Below are positions 33,043 through 43,818 of a stretch of 64,000 nucleotides of DNA, piece after piece (positions within the stretch are counted from its first letter, which is position 1; each line of letters opens with the position of its first letter). This DNA is from Rana temporaria. Taxonomy: Eukaryota > Chordata > Amphibia > Anura > Ranidae. The stretch covers positions 70,775,585-70,839,584 of the forward strand of contig NC_053501.1 of the NCBI RefSeq assembly GCF_905171775.1. Reading direction: 5' to 3'. Under the pieces are notes generated by a model. That model did no database searches. It saw nothing but the letters and a program-made list of their open reading frames with translations, and was not told where the DNA came from. The position numbers were made by a program, and so were the translations under genes.

Positions 33043-35608
33043 GACAGGGGAACAAAACAGGAAGCGCCACCTAAGTGCGTTAGTCACAATTTATTGAGTT
33101 TAAAAGGAAATGCACTTACAAACATGTATAAAAAACTGGCTCATCTATGTGTTGTATTCGTGGTGCGGTCCGGTCTCAGGTGCATCCAGGCTTACGGGTA
33201 GGCAGGAGAGTGTAGTTGTTCATCCTGTGGTAATCAGGAAGTCGGCCAGAACCAGCGTGGAATGCAGACGATGACGTCACCGGAAGCGGAACCAGAAAGA
33301 GCACCGGGGGAAGGACAGTATGAGGCAAACCACTGAGAAACTACGCTACGTGCTCGGAGCCTTCTGCTCCTTCTAAAGGCCTAACACAGTACTGTAGCTA
33401 TTGTGCTATTTATGTGCTGTGACCATCAGTGGGACAACAGATCCCAGCACACAAAATAGAGGCAGTAGACAAAAGAAAAAACAAATATGTTAAGATAACA
33501 AGACCCAAGGAGGAAAAGAATCAGATAGAGGGGAATGGCAATGGGAAAAAAAAGGGGGGGGAATGAAACAAAAAATATTGTATAAACAATATAAAACAAT
33601 ATAAAGGGTCTTAAAGCAGAACAACCGCTAAAATCAGAACACTTATAAAGGATGTAAAGACGGTATCTCCACCAAGTGATACACGTCAATAAATGCGTGC
33701 CAGTATATAAGTACTATAAAAATACAATTAAAAGATATGTGCATATGCATTAAGTAAAATGACTTCTCATATAAATATTACGACTAATTAAAACTAATTA
33801 AAACTAATTAAAATAGATCACATATCCACAATTAAACACTGATATTCCACATAAACTGGGACGCCCTATACATAAATAATAAAACGATACAATAGATATT
33901 GTGTATTTACTATGTGCATTATGACATATGCACACTGATATATTCATGTATTGTATATAGGCAGTATAAGTGAGTGTAACACTGCATCCTATATACAAAT
34001 GGGTGTGAGCAATATAAGTGGGTATGGCACAGTGTGTGATTCACAAGAGAGTGTACATTTCGATTTCCTCATTTAACCCACCGGGTACTTAAGTCCCTAG
34101 GGAATATATCCAGAAGGATTCCTTCTGACAAAGTCGTTTATAATGTTCGGCTCCAGGTAAAGTATCTGGAATAGATTCCAGTACCCACACTTTCAAACCT
34201 GAAGTGGATTTCTTATGGTGACAGAGAAAGTGTCTTGGGACACTATGATGGTCCCGTCCTTTCTCGATAAATCTTCTGTGCTCACCGAAGTGTGCCCTCT
34301 AGGCTCTGATGGTCCTACCTACATAGAAAAGCCCACAAGGGCAGGTAAGGCAATATACAACGTAATCAGTGGAACAGTTGTAAAAGTCCTTGAACGTGTA
34401 CATCTTACCTTTGATTACAAATGACTTTTGGCCATGTTGAACAAATTGACATGTCAAGAAAAAAGATTTCATGCACTGAAACATACCATGGAGGGGAATT
34501 ATAGTCAACGAGGTAGCTGCCTTAGTGGATGGGATCTTGCTTGGGGCAATTTTGCTCTTGATATTACGAGCCTTCTGATATGCTATCTTAGGGTATGTTG
34601 CTATATTGGACTTAAGGTGAGGATCCTCAAGAAGTATGGGCCAATATTACTCTGTCGATAATGTTTGCATGCTTCATCTATTAAAGGTGCTGGTTATCCT
34701 TTATCAAGGAATTCTTTGGTAAGCAGGGCGCCATGAAAATCAAAATCACTGTCCCTGGTACAGTTTCTTCTGAGACAGCAAAATTGGCTACGAGGTATAT
34801 TATTTACCCACTTCAGATGATGGCAACTGTTGAAGTAGATAAAAGAATTGCCCGTAGTGGGTTTTACATAATTGCAGGAAAAAATAGACCCTTCATCGTG
34901 GCATAACTCAAGATCCAAAAAGGCCAATGAGTGCTGATCAGATACATGGGTGAATGACAATGCTTTTTTTATTATTACAATAATAGACAAATATCTTCGG
35001 ACGTCCCATCCCATATTATGACCATGTCGTCAATGTATCGACCATTATACACAACATGGGAAGCGAAGGGATGGTCAGCAGAAAGAAATAGATGTTCCTA
35101 ATAGCCCATCGTCAAATTAGCATAACTAGGTGCAAAATTTGTCCCATTCATTTGGAGATAATGTGTATTGTTAAAATCAAAATAATTATGTTTAAGACAG
35201 ATGTTCATTCCGACTTTTTCATTCCCCGACTTTGTTGGGGTAGGCGGTACACTTTGGTGGGGGTGGGTCAGCCACGCCCTGTGACCTTTGACCTCTGGGA
35301 ACCCGCCTTCTGACCTTTGACCTTTGGGGGAGGTCCCTGTTCCAATTCCTGAGTCCTAGCCATATTGTTCAATGGGAAACCCTAACCCTAACCCTAAATC
35401 CTAACCCTGTTTAAGACAGAATGTTAAAGCTTCTAAAATTAACAAAATTTGTCTAAAATTAATGAGTGGGTCTTTAGATAAAAAATGTTTAGCTGCTCGA
35501 AGACCAACATCGTGAGGGATTGAAGTATACAGGGATGACACATCTAGAGACAACCACCAATATGTGGGTTCCCAGGTGTATGGTTTTAAGATACCTAAAA
35601 GGTGGGGC
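33043..35608 (-). mobile_element. Penelope-like retroelement (RT + GIY-YIG), 5'-truncated
   Basis: The element is antisense and flanked by a 16-bp target duplication ccacaactgccaggaa (33027-33042 and 35609-35624). On the - strand the RT shows SLDVSSLYTSIPHDVG (near 35560-35513), TNFAPSYANL, a YIDD catalytic box (35037-35026), and SLAFLDLELCHDEG (34938-34900). Then comes a GIY-YIG endonuclease: YCLTCPCGLFYVGRTIRA (about 34365-34310), with PRHFLCHHK and SFWIYSLGT further on. This domain order defines Penelope-like elements. Frameshifts and stops abolish the protein; the start of the RT is missing, as expected for target-primed 5' truncation. 33043-34080 is its 3' region. The RT is further split by the insertion at 35202-35408. 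Confidence 0.88.
35202..35408 (+). mobile_element. 207-bp SINE-like insertion with telomere-type tail
   Basis: It is flanked by a perfect 12-bp direct repeat gtttaagacaga (35190-35201 and 35409-35420). Removing it rejoins the Penelope RT frame. It carries two perfect TGACCTTTGACCT boxes (35282-35294, 35311-35323) and ends in ccctaaccctaaccctaaat (35380 onward, to 35408). A variable-length TSD and a short tandem 3' tail are hallmarks of retroposition, but I cannot name a parent LINE or an RNA pol III gene. Not seen elsewhere in the window. Confidence 0.7.
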
Positions 35609-36550
35609 CCACAACTGCCAGGAAAATTGTTTGGGTTGCAAAGAAAACCCCACAAATAACTTCAGGTGAAATACAGGACTCTGAAAACATGTGGTGTGGC
35701 TGTTTCAAGATGCACAAAAAATAAGGGCTACATGGTTGAGTCGCCAGAAGAAAGCCATTACTACACAAAGTATCCTGCTTACAATACGCCAAACAGCACA
35801 GAGACAAGCCTCAAACCCTTTGTCACAAAGTCATTTGGAGTGATGAGACCAAAATTGGGCTTTTTGGCCACAACCATCAAAGCTAATTTGGAGAGGAGTC
35901 AACAAGGCCTATGATGAAAGGTACACCATTCCTACTGTGAAACATGGAGGTGGATCGCTGATGTTTTGGGGATGTGTGAGCTACAAAGGCACAGCAAATT
36001 TGGTCAAAATTGATGGAAAGATGAATGCAGTATGTTATCAAAAAATACTGGAGTAACATTTGCATCCATCAGCCAGGAAGCTGCGCATGGGACGTACTTG
36101 GACATTACAACATGACAATGATCCAGAACACAGGGCCAAGTTGACCTGTCATTGGCTACAACAGAATAAATTTAAGCCATCTCAGTCTCCTGACCTCAAT
36201 ATCATTGAGCCACTCTGGGGAGATCTCAAACGTGCAGTTCATGCGAGACAGCCCAAGAATTTACAGGAACTGGAGACTTTTTGCCAGGAGGAATTTACCA
36301 TCTGAGAAGATAAAGAGCCTCTTCCACAAATACCACAAAAGACTTCAAGCTGTCATTGATGTTAAAGGGGGCAATACATGGTATTAAGATCTGGGGTATG
36401 TAAACTTTTGATTAGGGTAATTTCGTAGTTTCTGTTGTCATTATGATTTAAAAAGAGTAAACACAGTTGATTGATAATAAATGGCTTCAGCCAAACACTA
36501 ACCATGAGTGAAAGAAAACAAATTGTGTTATCATTCATATTTTCAAAAAA

Positions 36551-37028
36551 TTAGGCCTCGTACACACGACTGAACATGTCTGCTGAAACTGGTCCGTCGG
36601 ACCAGTTTCCGCGGACATGTTCGGTCGTGTGTACGGCTGACCGGACAATTTTCCAGCGGATCGGACAGGTTTCCAGCGGACAAATGTTTCTTAGCATGCT
36701 AAGAAACATGTCCGCTGGAAGCCTGTCCGTCGGACATGTTCGGTCGTCTGTACGACTCACCGGACATGTCCGCTCGGCCGAAAGACCTCACATGCGTCGA
36801 AGTGATTCGACGCATGCGTGGAAGCATTGACCTTCCAGGGTCGCGCAGGTCGCCGCATCATCGTCGCGGCGGCGGCGCGGCCACGTCACCGCGGATCCTG
36901 TCCGCGCGGATTTCTGTTTGATGGTGTGTACAACCATCAGACAGAAATCTCCGAGGGGACATGTCCGATGAAAACGGTTCTGCGGACCGTTTTCATCGGA
37001 CATGTCCCCTCGTGTGTACGAGGCCTTA
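36551..37028. mobile_element. Foldback MITE (family H), complete, TTA/TTA flanks
   Basis: Termini ggcctcgtacacacgac and gtgtgtacgaggcc with TTA at 36551-36553 and 37026-37028. The interior has gaacatgtctgctgaaactg, a ttcttagcatgctaagaa palindrome and tccgatgaaaacgg arms. It lies 170 bp upstream of DISP2 exon 3. Confidence 0.8.
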
Positions 37029-37199
37029 GTAAAATGTACATGTAAGATTGTTTTTCTGTCTTAAATGTTCATGAGTTGTAATGTGTGTGATAATGCTTCT
37101 TGGTAATATGCCTAATTGTCTCTTGCATAGCTTTCTCAATTCTCTCCTCACTGATATCAGTCATGATCCATATTAATTTCTGTTTATTTATTTTGCAAG

Positions 37200-37229
37200 A
37201 CACGATAAAGCATTTAGGATGCCAAAAAG
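37200..37229 (+). CDS. DISP2: DISP2 coding exon 3 (30-nt microexon)
   Basis: The acceptor is tttattttgcaag|A and the donor CCAAAAAG|gtatgt. The exon supplies the last base of an Arg codon, nine codons (HDKAFRMPK) and AG of a Ser codon. It thus bridges TVR of exon 2 to SYSQM of exon 4 without a break. The segment corresponds to the RAFQMPKSY motif just before TM1 that I recall in DISP1/DISP2. At 30 nt it is too short for gene finders and is missed by ORF searches. The two phase-matched neighbours and good splice sites make it secure. Skipping it would still keep the frame (30 is divisible by 3). Confidence 0.92.
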
Positions 37230-37843
37230 GTATGTACAGAATGTCAGTCCTTCATCTTTAGATATACAGTTAGACAATGGCCTACATATCTCAAAGTTAG
37301 AACAGCAACAGTTGCAAATTTTAAACGGTGGCAATAAAAGTCCAAAAATGACAAGCAGTCAGAATGATTCTCAGAGTTGTATTTAGAATTGTAGTTGCCC
37401 TTGGCACGTGTAGCTGTTCATTCCTTTTTTTTTTTTTTTTGTACATCCCTTACCTCATGTGTCCTCAAATGTACGATTACTGCTACCAAAATAAAAAGCA
37501 GCTATGATTGTTAATGCATTCTCTATATACTGTTCTGCAGAGGCCCTTAATTAGGATCCTTTAGAGAAATAGGACAATGGGTGTTTCATGAGTGTCTTGT
37601 GACTCCTCTCTGATGTCTCCACCCCTGCAATTAAACTTGATTAGCACTTGTGTCCAGACTAAATGTGACTGTTTAGCAATCTGACCCTATGAGCAGTTTT
37701 TTTAATGGTTTCCCATGTGACCTGGAGGTCGATCAATCTGATTTGGCCCCGTCTATTATGTATGGCCTAGTCTGCACAAGTGCTTTTAGTTAGTATGTTA
37801 ATATGAACACTGACCATATTCTGTTACTGTGATTTGCTTACAG

Positions 37844-37967
37844 TTACTCTCAGATGATAACTGACTGGCCCCTGCCTATCTTGGCCGTTTGTGTGCTTCT
37901 TATGCTGGTGTGCACTCTGGCAGGACTACTGGTTGGACAAATGCCAGACTTTTCAGAGCCTTTGATG
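37844..37967 (+). CDS. DISP2: DISP2 coding exon 4 (TM1)
   Basis: The acceptor is gatttgcttacag|T and the donor TTGATG|gtgagc; 1 + 123 nt. It completes the Ser codon and encodes residues 159-199: YSQMITDWP, then the first transmembrane helix (about residues 168-190, PILAVCVLLMLVCTLAGLLV), then MPDFSEPLM. The PDFS-PLL/GFEPR junction that follows is a conserved Dispatched signature. It ends at a codon boundary and joins directly to GFEPRDTEIG in exon 5. TM1 anchors the protein before the first large extracellular loop. Confidence 0.95.
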
Positions 37968-38203
37968 GTGAGCCTTCTCTAGTTGAAATTATATTATCAA
38001 CTAAGAAAAATAATATCTTCAAAGTGACAGAACATAGATTATCATTATTGTCAAGATAAAACAGAACAGTGTGATCTCCACTTAGAGGTGACTCCAGACA
38101 ACTAGTCAAACTGCATTTGATGTCTTGAAAGCCTTGGAGCTGTATTAAAATCTGAACATCCAATCAGCCTATATTTAAAGTACTGTATATTGTCCTGGAA
38201 ATA

Positions 38204-39017
38204 TTAAAGTGGATGTAAACACGAAAATGTTAATTTTTTTGCTTTCACAGTGTAGAGTATAAGATTTCATATCATCTGTGCCCAGTCTTGCCACACATAG
38301 TTAATCCAGCTCTAAACAATCCTCTTTTATTGTTCATTGAAATAAAACGGACTAACTGAGAAAAACCTTAGTCCGTTCCTCCCCCTTGCTGTGAGTGACA
38401 GGTTATTTACATAACTCATGCACTAGCCTGGAGACAGGCATTATTTTTTAATTTCCACCCCCACTCCTTTTCTGAAGTCATGTGGTTACTTTTCTGGATT
38501 TTGACTGGATGTTAGTGATCATAGCAGAATTTAGTGTAAAGCCTCGTACACACGACCGAGGAACTCGGCGGGTGAAACACATCGTTTTCCTGTCGAGTTC
38601 TTGTTAGGCTTGTCGAGGAACTTGACTAACCAATTTTCTCCATTCCCGTTGAGGAAAAAGAGAACATGCTCTCTTTTTGGCTCGTCAAGTTCCTGTGCAG
38701 TTTCCTTGCTGAAAAATGTACACACGACCGGTTTCCTCTGCAAAAAAAATCTCCCACCAAGTTTCTTGATGGATTCTGCCGAGGAAACCGGTCGTGTGTA
38801 CGAGGCCTTAGGAATACACAGGAGAAAATCCATGTTGACAAGGGGAGTGTAGAGGAGGGCTGGGAGTCTACTGACATCACGACTCCACCCACAGAGCTCC
38901 AGACAGAAGGGAAAAATTTGACAGGTAAGGATACATGCAGGAGGCATCTATATCCTTATAGATCAGCACTATGGCAGTAGTTTAGAAAGGATGAGAGTGG
39001 GTTTACATACACTTTAA
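38204..39017. mobile_element. T2-like MITE (family K) with nested family H MITE
   Basis: The left ttaaagtggatgtaaacacg and right gtgggtttacatacactttaa are inverted with TTAA edges. The 814-bp length is explained by the family H insertion at 38537-38810. Confidence 0.7.
38537..38810. mobile_element. Foldback MITE (family H)
   Basis: agcctcgtacacacgaccga and cggtcgtgtgtacgaggcc form the termini, with TAA on the left and TTA on the right. Inner arms (gaggaaaccggtcg, tcgaggaacttg) pair. Several ORFs cross it on both strands and are artefacts of the palindrome. Confidence 0.75.
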
Positions 39018-39293
39018 GCTTCTTCTATAAGCAAATAATTTCCTTGCGCTTAAAAGCACAAAGATAGCTCTCTTGTATAATGCCGGGAAAAGTGCGCTGG
39101 TTTTGTCTCTAAGTAACACAGACACAGATGCTGGTATCACGTTGAGCTTAGCAGAATCCTCCCTAGCATGAGCAGCTCTGTTTATTTATACTGTCAACAT
39201 GAATAACAAAAGAAGGTGGTGGCTTCACAATCAGCCAATCAGACATTTGTATTCTTTCAAAAGAACCAATCACACACCTCATATGTGTTTCTA

Positions 39294-39606
39294 ACTGTAG
39301 GGGGCGGGGCTGACTTATCAGTGATCGTCTTTCCCTATATCAGGGAACAGACGATCACTGACATTGCCACAATGAAGAACAGGGAAGGTGTGTTTACACA
39401 CACATCTTCCCGTTCTTCAGCTCCTGTGACCGATCGCGGGACACCGGCGGCGATTGGGTCCATGGGCGCGGTCACGGAGCTTCGGACCGGGACCGCGCTC
39501 GCGACTCCATGGCTGGGCACTTAAAGAGGACGTACAGGTACGTGCTTGTGCCCAGCCGTGCCATTCTGCCGACGTATATCGTGTGAAGGGGTCCTTAACT
39601 GGTTAA
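39294..39606 (-). repeat. Half copy of family N, reversed
   Basis: The right edge ccttaactggttaa and the gcccagccgtgccattctgc segment are the inverse of the left end at 5750. A hairpin cagtgatcgtct / agacgatcactg lies at 39325-39361. Confidence 0.6.
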
Positions 39607-39792
39607 AGAGGAAGTAAGTGATAAAAACTGATCAGCGCATAGATCAAGTAAATCAATAATACATAAATAAATATTCCAAAGTGAAAATTCACTTAATGGT
39701 AAAATGCCTAAAATATTGTGCAAAGTGGTAAAATACCCCAAAATATTGTGCAAAGTTCAGCAATACTGTGCAATATATGCATAGGACGAATA

Positions 39793-39839
39793 GTAAACAA
39801 AAAAGTCCCAAAGTGGATGATGAAGTGTCATTGTGTAAA
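39793..39839. repeat. Source segment of a 47-bp inverted patch
   Basis: gtaaacaaaaaagtcccaaa and the following 27 bases recur in inverse orientation at 40631-40677 with one mismatch. Neighbouring 39600-39980 has gtgcaaagtggtaaaatacc-type tandem pieces and no gene. Confidence 0.8.
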
Positions 39840-40160
39840 CAGATATCCAAACAAATATGTCTTCACAGTCTTCTTATGTAGCTGTTGTCTGTCACTGTGG
39901 GTGTAGATGGTTTCACAGGATCTCTCCTCGATGTTAGCCCAAGTGTAAAGCAGAGAGACATCCCATAGTGAAGTATATCATTGAATTTTATTGAATAAAA
40001 ACATAGAAACTTACATAAAGGATTGTTAAGCAATGTAAAACAACGATTCAGCGTTTAGTTCTTCTAGTGTTTCCTGGAGCATCAGGCCCTTACTAGTTAC
40101 GCCCCATCACGTGGCTTCATCAGAGGTCATCAGTGGTGGCGCGGAAGCACTCTTCACCTT

Positions 40161-41028
40161 TTAAAGAGGAAGTAAACCCTGATGGGTTTTACTTCCTCTT
40201 TGTTTCCCTGCAAAGGTAAAGCATAATGGGCTACTATGCATCGCATAGTAGCTCATTATGTGACATTTACCTGCAGGAGAAGTCCGCGATGTCCCCATCT
40301 TCCTCGCTGGGAGCGGGCATCCATTCTTCACCCCTCTTTCGCGCTGGAGCCACCAGTCATGGCATGACCCGAGCTAGAAACGGCACAGCGTGCCCTTTCT
40401 AACTCTGGCACATGCGTAGAAGAAATTGCTGTACGACGATTTGTAAATATCTCCTAAACCGTGTAGATTTAGAAGATATTTCCAGCACCTACAGGTAAGC
40501 CTTAAAGGGGTTGTAAAGGTAAAAAAACATCTGATAGCACCGACCCCCCCTGAGCCCCCGTTTTACTTACCTCTCCACTCGAAAGTCCCCGTTTTACTTA
40601 CCTCTCCACTCGAAAGTCTCCACTCTAAAGTTTACACAAGGACACTTCATCATCCACTTTGGGACTTTTTTGTTTACCACGCCCCCTGTCAATCACAGCG
40701 GATGACGCTGCGTGCCAGGGGGCGTGGCCGAGTCATACAGTCGACGGCTATGGCCGCCGCTGTATCACGGGAGCGCGCTCGCAAAAGCTTTCCACCATTC
40801 CTCGGAAAGCTTTTGCGAAGAGGATCAGAGACAGCCGCCGAGGGACCCCAGAAGACACGGATCGCGGGGCCACTCTGTGCAAAACGAACTGCACAGCAGA
40901 GGTAAGAATAACATGTTTGTTATTTTTAATTAAAAAAAATCTTGCCTTTAGTGTCCCTTAAATCTAGACTTACCTGTAGGTGAAAGTGGTAGGTGAAAGT
41001 GGTATGTAAGGGTTTACAACCACTTTAA
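40161..41028. mobile_element. T2-like MITE (family K) hosting a second family K insertion
   Basis: ttaaagaggaagtaaaccct and gggtttacaaccactttaa are the ends. It is closely similar to 22511-22964 on both sides of the nested copy at 40502-40961. In the uninterrupted copy the insertion point reads caggtaattaatctaggc, so the insertion landed at a TTAA. Confidence 0.8.
40502..40961. mobile_element. T2-like MITE nested at a TTAA in another family K copy
   Basis: It starts ttaaaggggttgtaaaggta and ends tttagtgtcccttaa. TTAA is present on both sides (40502-40505, 40958-40961). Internal oddities: a 31-bp tandem duplication (gttttacttacctctccact) at about 40559-40618 and the 47-bp inverted patch at 40631-40677. 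Confidence 0.8.
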
Positions 41029-41928
41029 TAGAAACACACAGCCCCATAACCTAGAATGGCAAAGCACTTCCCTGCTCCTCCCTCCTCCTCACCCCTACCT
41101 TCTACAAACTGACAGCCTCAGACTCAGGACTGATAGAAGTGATAGTGGACACACTATCACTTCTATCCTTTCAGGACTGGATGTTCAGAACCTATTCACT
41201 CCGTAACTCGGTGTGGAAAAACGCATTCCATGCTCATTTCCCAAACTACATTCAAAATGCACTGCAGTTTGCAATCTGCAGAGGGTGTCATGTTATCTTA
41301 ATGAAACCCCAAATTCAGGTTGCAAACACAGTGCGGGGGTCTGCACTACATCGCGTGGTACAGTAGTAACATGTGGTTTGTTTTTTGCGTTTTCTAAAGT
41401 AGTGCATGCACTACATTTGGTGTGGTCTGGAATGATTTCAGCCCATTCAGATGAATAGGCTGACATCATATTGCACCCGGAACACATATGGATGGTGTGA
41501 ACTGGCCCTCAAGGAAGCACGCCAGACAGAGTAGAAGCCAGCAGCCCTAACAGATAATGTACTGGAGAATGTTTTTTCTATTGTGTTCAATGTGTTTAAA
41601 CTATAAAAACGCTGATGATTTAATACTATTGTAATTATGAAGTGTACTTTCAAATTTACATCCCAAAACTCTCATTTGTTTCATGCTTTATCATCTGACT
41701 ATTGTTTAAAGCAGTGGTTCTCAACTTGGGGGTCGGGACCCCCTCGGGGGTCAAATGATGATTTGCCAGGGGTCACTAAATCCTGGGCTGTTCCTGAAGC
41801 CTGCACTGTTCTCCCAGGAAGGGAGATGATAAGAGGGGGAGGAACAAAGAAAAAGGGAGAGAAAGGGGAAAAAAAGGGAGAGCAAGAAAGACAGTTAGAG
41901 GGAGGGATTGGGGGGAAAAAACAAGGAA

Positions 41929-42307
41929 TAAGACCCCTTTCACACTGAGGAGTTTTTCAGGCGGTACAGCGCTAAAAATAGCACTGCTATACCACCTGAA
42001 AAACTCCTTCACTGCCTACTCAATGTGAAAGCTGGAGGGCTTTCACACTGAGGGGATGCGCTGGCGGGAGAGAAAAAAATCTCCTGTCAGCGGCATCTTT
42101 GGAGCGGTGAGAGGAGTGGCATGTATACCGCTCCTTCACCGCTCCCTCCCATTAAAAACAATGGGAAGAGGCGCATTGCGGGAGGTATTAACCCTTTATC
42201 GACCGCTAGCGGCCGATTCCCGCGGGAATCCCGGCGGTATAACAACGCTATTTTTAGCGGCGTTATACCGCCACCGCGGCTCCCGCCCCAGTCTGAAAGG
42301 GGCCTTA
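41929..42307. mobile_element. Foldback MITE (family F), nested in the hAT element
   Basis: agacccctttcacactgagg and ccagtctgaaaggggcc are inverted termini, with TAA left and TTA right. The arms cggtacagcgctaaaaatag / tatttttagcggcg are mirrored. Confidence 0.7.
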
Positions 42308-42421
42308 GGATAGAGAGAGATGAAAGGGAAAGAAAAGAGAGCAAAGAGAAAGAGTGGTACATCCTAAAATGTACTATAAGAGGTTTTAATATTGTACAAG
42401 TGGAAGGGACTCAGGAAGAGC

Positions 42422-43122
42422 ATATAGGTAAATTCAGAAAGAATCTACGCCGCCGTATGTTTAAGCGTATGCTCAAACAGAGATACACTTAAACATATCT
42501 AAGATAGGCCGGCTTGCGCCGTCCTATCTTAGATTGCAATTTTTTGGATGGCCGCTAGGTGGCGCTTCCATTGCGGCCGGCGTAGATTATGTAAATAAGC
42601 TTGTACGCCGAATCACGAACGTACGCCCGGCCGCCGCAGTCGAATTACATCGTTTCCGTAAGGCCTTAGGCGGCCTAAAGTTATTCCACCTATGAGGTGG
42701 AATAACAATGTTAAAGTATGGCCGCCGTTCCCGCTGCGAGGTTCGAATTTTTTACATCGTTTGCGTAAGTCGTCCGCGAATCGGGAGTTACGTCGTTTAC
42801 GTCCATGTCGAAATCAATAGGCCCTTACGGAGTACTTAGCCGCAATGCGCACTGGGAAATGTAGTCGCCCGGCGCATGCGCAGTGACAAAAAACGTCGAA
42901 GACGTGAGGTCAAGCCTCATTACCATGATACACGCCCCCCCCTCCAAGTCATTTGAATTAGGCGCCCTTACGCCCGCTCGTTTGAGGCTACGCCGCCGTA
43001 GATTACCAGGTAAGAAGATTGAGAATCATTACTAGCCTAGCTAATTTACGGTGGTGTAGCCTAAACAGGCTAGGCTACGCCGCCCTAAAGTTAATCCCTT
43101 GTACCTGAATCTACCTATAAAT
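42422..43122. mobile_element. GC-rich foldback MITE (family L), nested in the hAT element
   Basis: ataggtaaattcag and ctgaatctacctat are the inverted edges. The interior carries tacgccgccgtag-type cores, ctaagataggccggcttgcg and ttccacctatgaggtggaat palindromes as in other family L copies. Confidence 0.65.
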
Positions 43123-43315
43123 GTCTGCGGGTTAGGGACGGGTTTGTCTTGTCTTGGTGCTTTCAACCCACGCTATGAATTTTTCTTTACTGTTAGGGGT
43201 CCCCACAAGTTGGGAAGTTTTATCAAGGGGTCACGGCACTAGAAGGTTGAGAACCACTGGTTTAAAGGGATATTTATGAAGATTCCTGATATATTTATTA
43301 CATTTCTTATGCAAC

Positions 43316-43672
43316 TAAAGGCTCGTACACACGATCTGACGATTTTCGGATCGTTAGTATGGTGCTTTTAACATCCGATTCAGATTTTCGTCAGACAAAA
43401 GCTGGATGTGTAGACTATAACATTTTTGTCGTACGTGAACTCAACGTCTGATTTTCGTTTAACTAGTACGAAAAAAATGGTAAGAGCAAGACTACACATG
43501 CTCTGAAACGAAAGACCACATATAAAACTAGTCAACACATGACGTCACTTCTGAATTTGTATTCTGTTGTGCGAGAATTTGTGTATGGTGAGTAACCTCT
43601 TCACTTTCGACATGAGACTAGCATGCAACAAAAAACGTTCGTCCGAAAATCTGATCGTGTGTACGAAGCTAA
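43316..43672. mobile_element. Foldback MITE (family H), TAA/TAA flanks
   Basis: Direct TAA at 43316-43318 and 43670-43672 flank aggctcgtacacacgatctg and cagatcgtgtgtacgaagc-type termini. The interior (gacgattttcgg, ttttcgtcagac) is partly mirrored. It ends 147 bp before DISP2 exon 5. Confidence 0.75.
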
Positions 43673-43818
43673 GATATCTGGAATCAAACATCTAGAGCTT
43701 TGCAGATATATAAACCAAATGTAGGGCATTTGAGAGTCAATTCACGATATTCAGTTATGCTGATGCTCTGTATTTCTGTTATGAGACTTAATGACTTTCC
43801 GTTCTTTGCCTGTCATAG

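Larger units (their letters stand above)
32423..36550 (+). mobile_element. Tc1/mariner element, split by a Penelope-like insertion and truncated at the right
   Basis: The left end cagttgtgttcataagttta follows a TA. An inner repeat of agtttacataccctgg lies at about 32621. The transposase starts at 32831 (MGKAKELSKDVRKKVVELYK) with the HTH region, hits a stop near 32987, and is broken at 33042 by the 2.57-kb Penelope-like insertion. It resumes at 35625. The catalytic parts still show: SDETKIGLFGHN, DNDPEHRAKL and SQSPDLNIIEPLW, the DD34E residues. Several stops and frameshifts make it a pseudogene. The last ~65 bp of the right inverted repeat are missing where a family H MITE abuts. Confidence 0.85.
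41712..43259. mobile_element. hAT (Charlie-like) element with perfect 8-bp TSD and two nested MITEs
   Basis: The ends cagtggttctcaacttgg and aaggttgagaaccactg are hAT/Charlie-type inverted termini. The 8-bp duplication gtttaaag is perfect (41704-41711, 43260-43267). Its body (ggggtcgggaccccctcggg...) is short. Most of the 1.55 kb is insertions at 41929-42307 (family F) and 42422-43122 (family L). No transposase. Confidence 0.85.

Noticed and set aside
35380..35408. Chromosome end
   Set aside because: The CCCTAA tract is only about 29 bp, is imperfect and is bounded by a target duplication within ordinary intron sequence.
38531..38980. ORFs of 138 and 104 residues on opposite strands
   Set aside because: They cross a palindromic family H MITE nested in a family K MITE; no protein family resemblance.
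42056..42492. ORFs over 42056-42492
   Set aside because: They are produced by a foldback MITE inside a hAT element.
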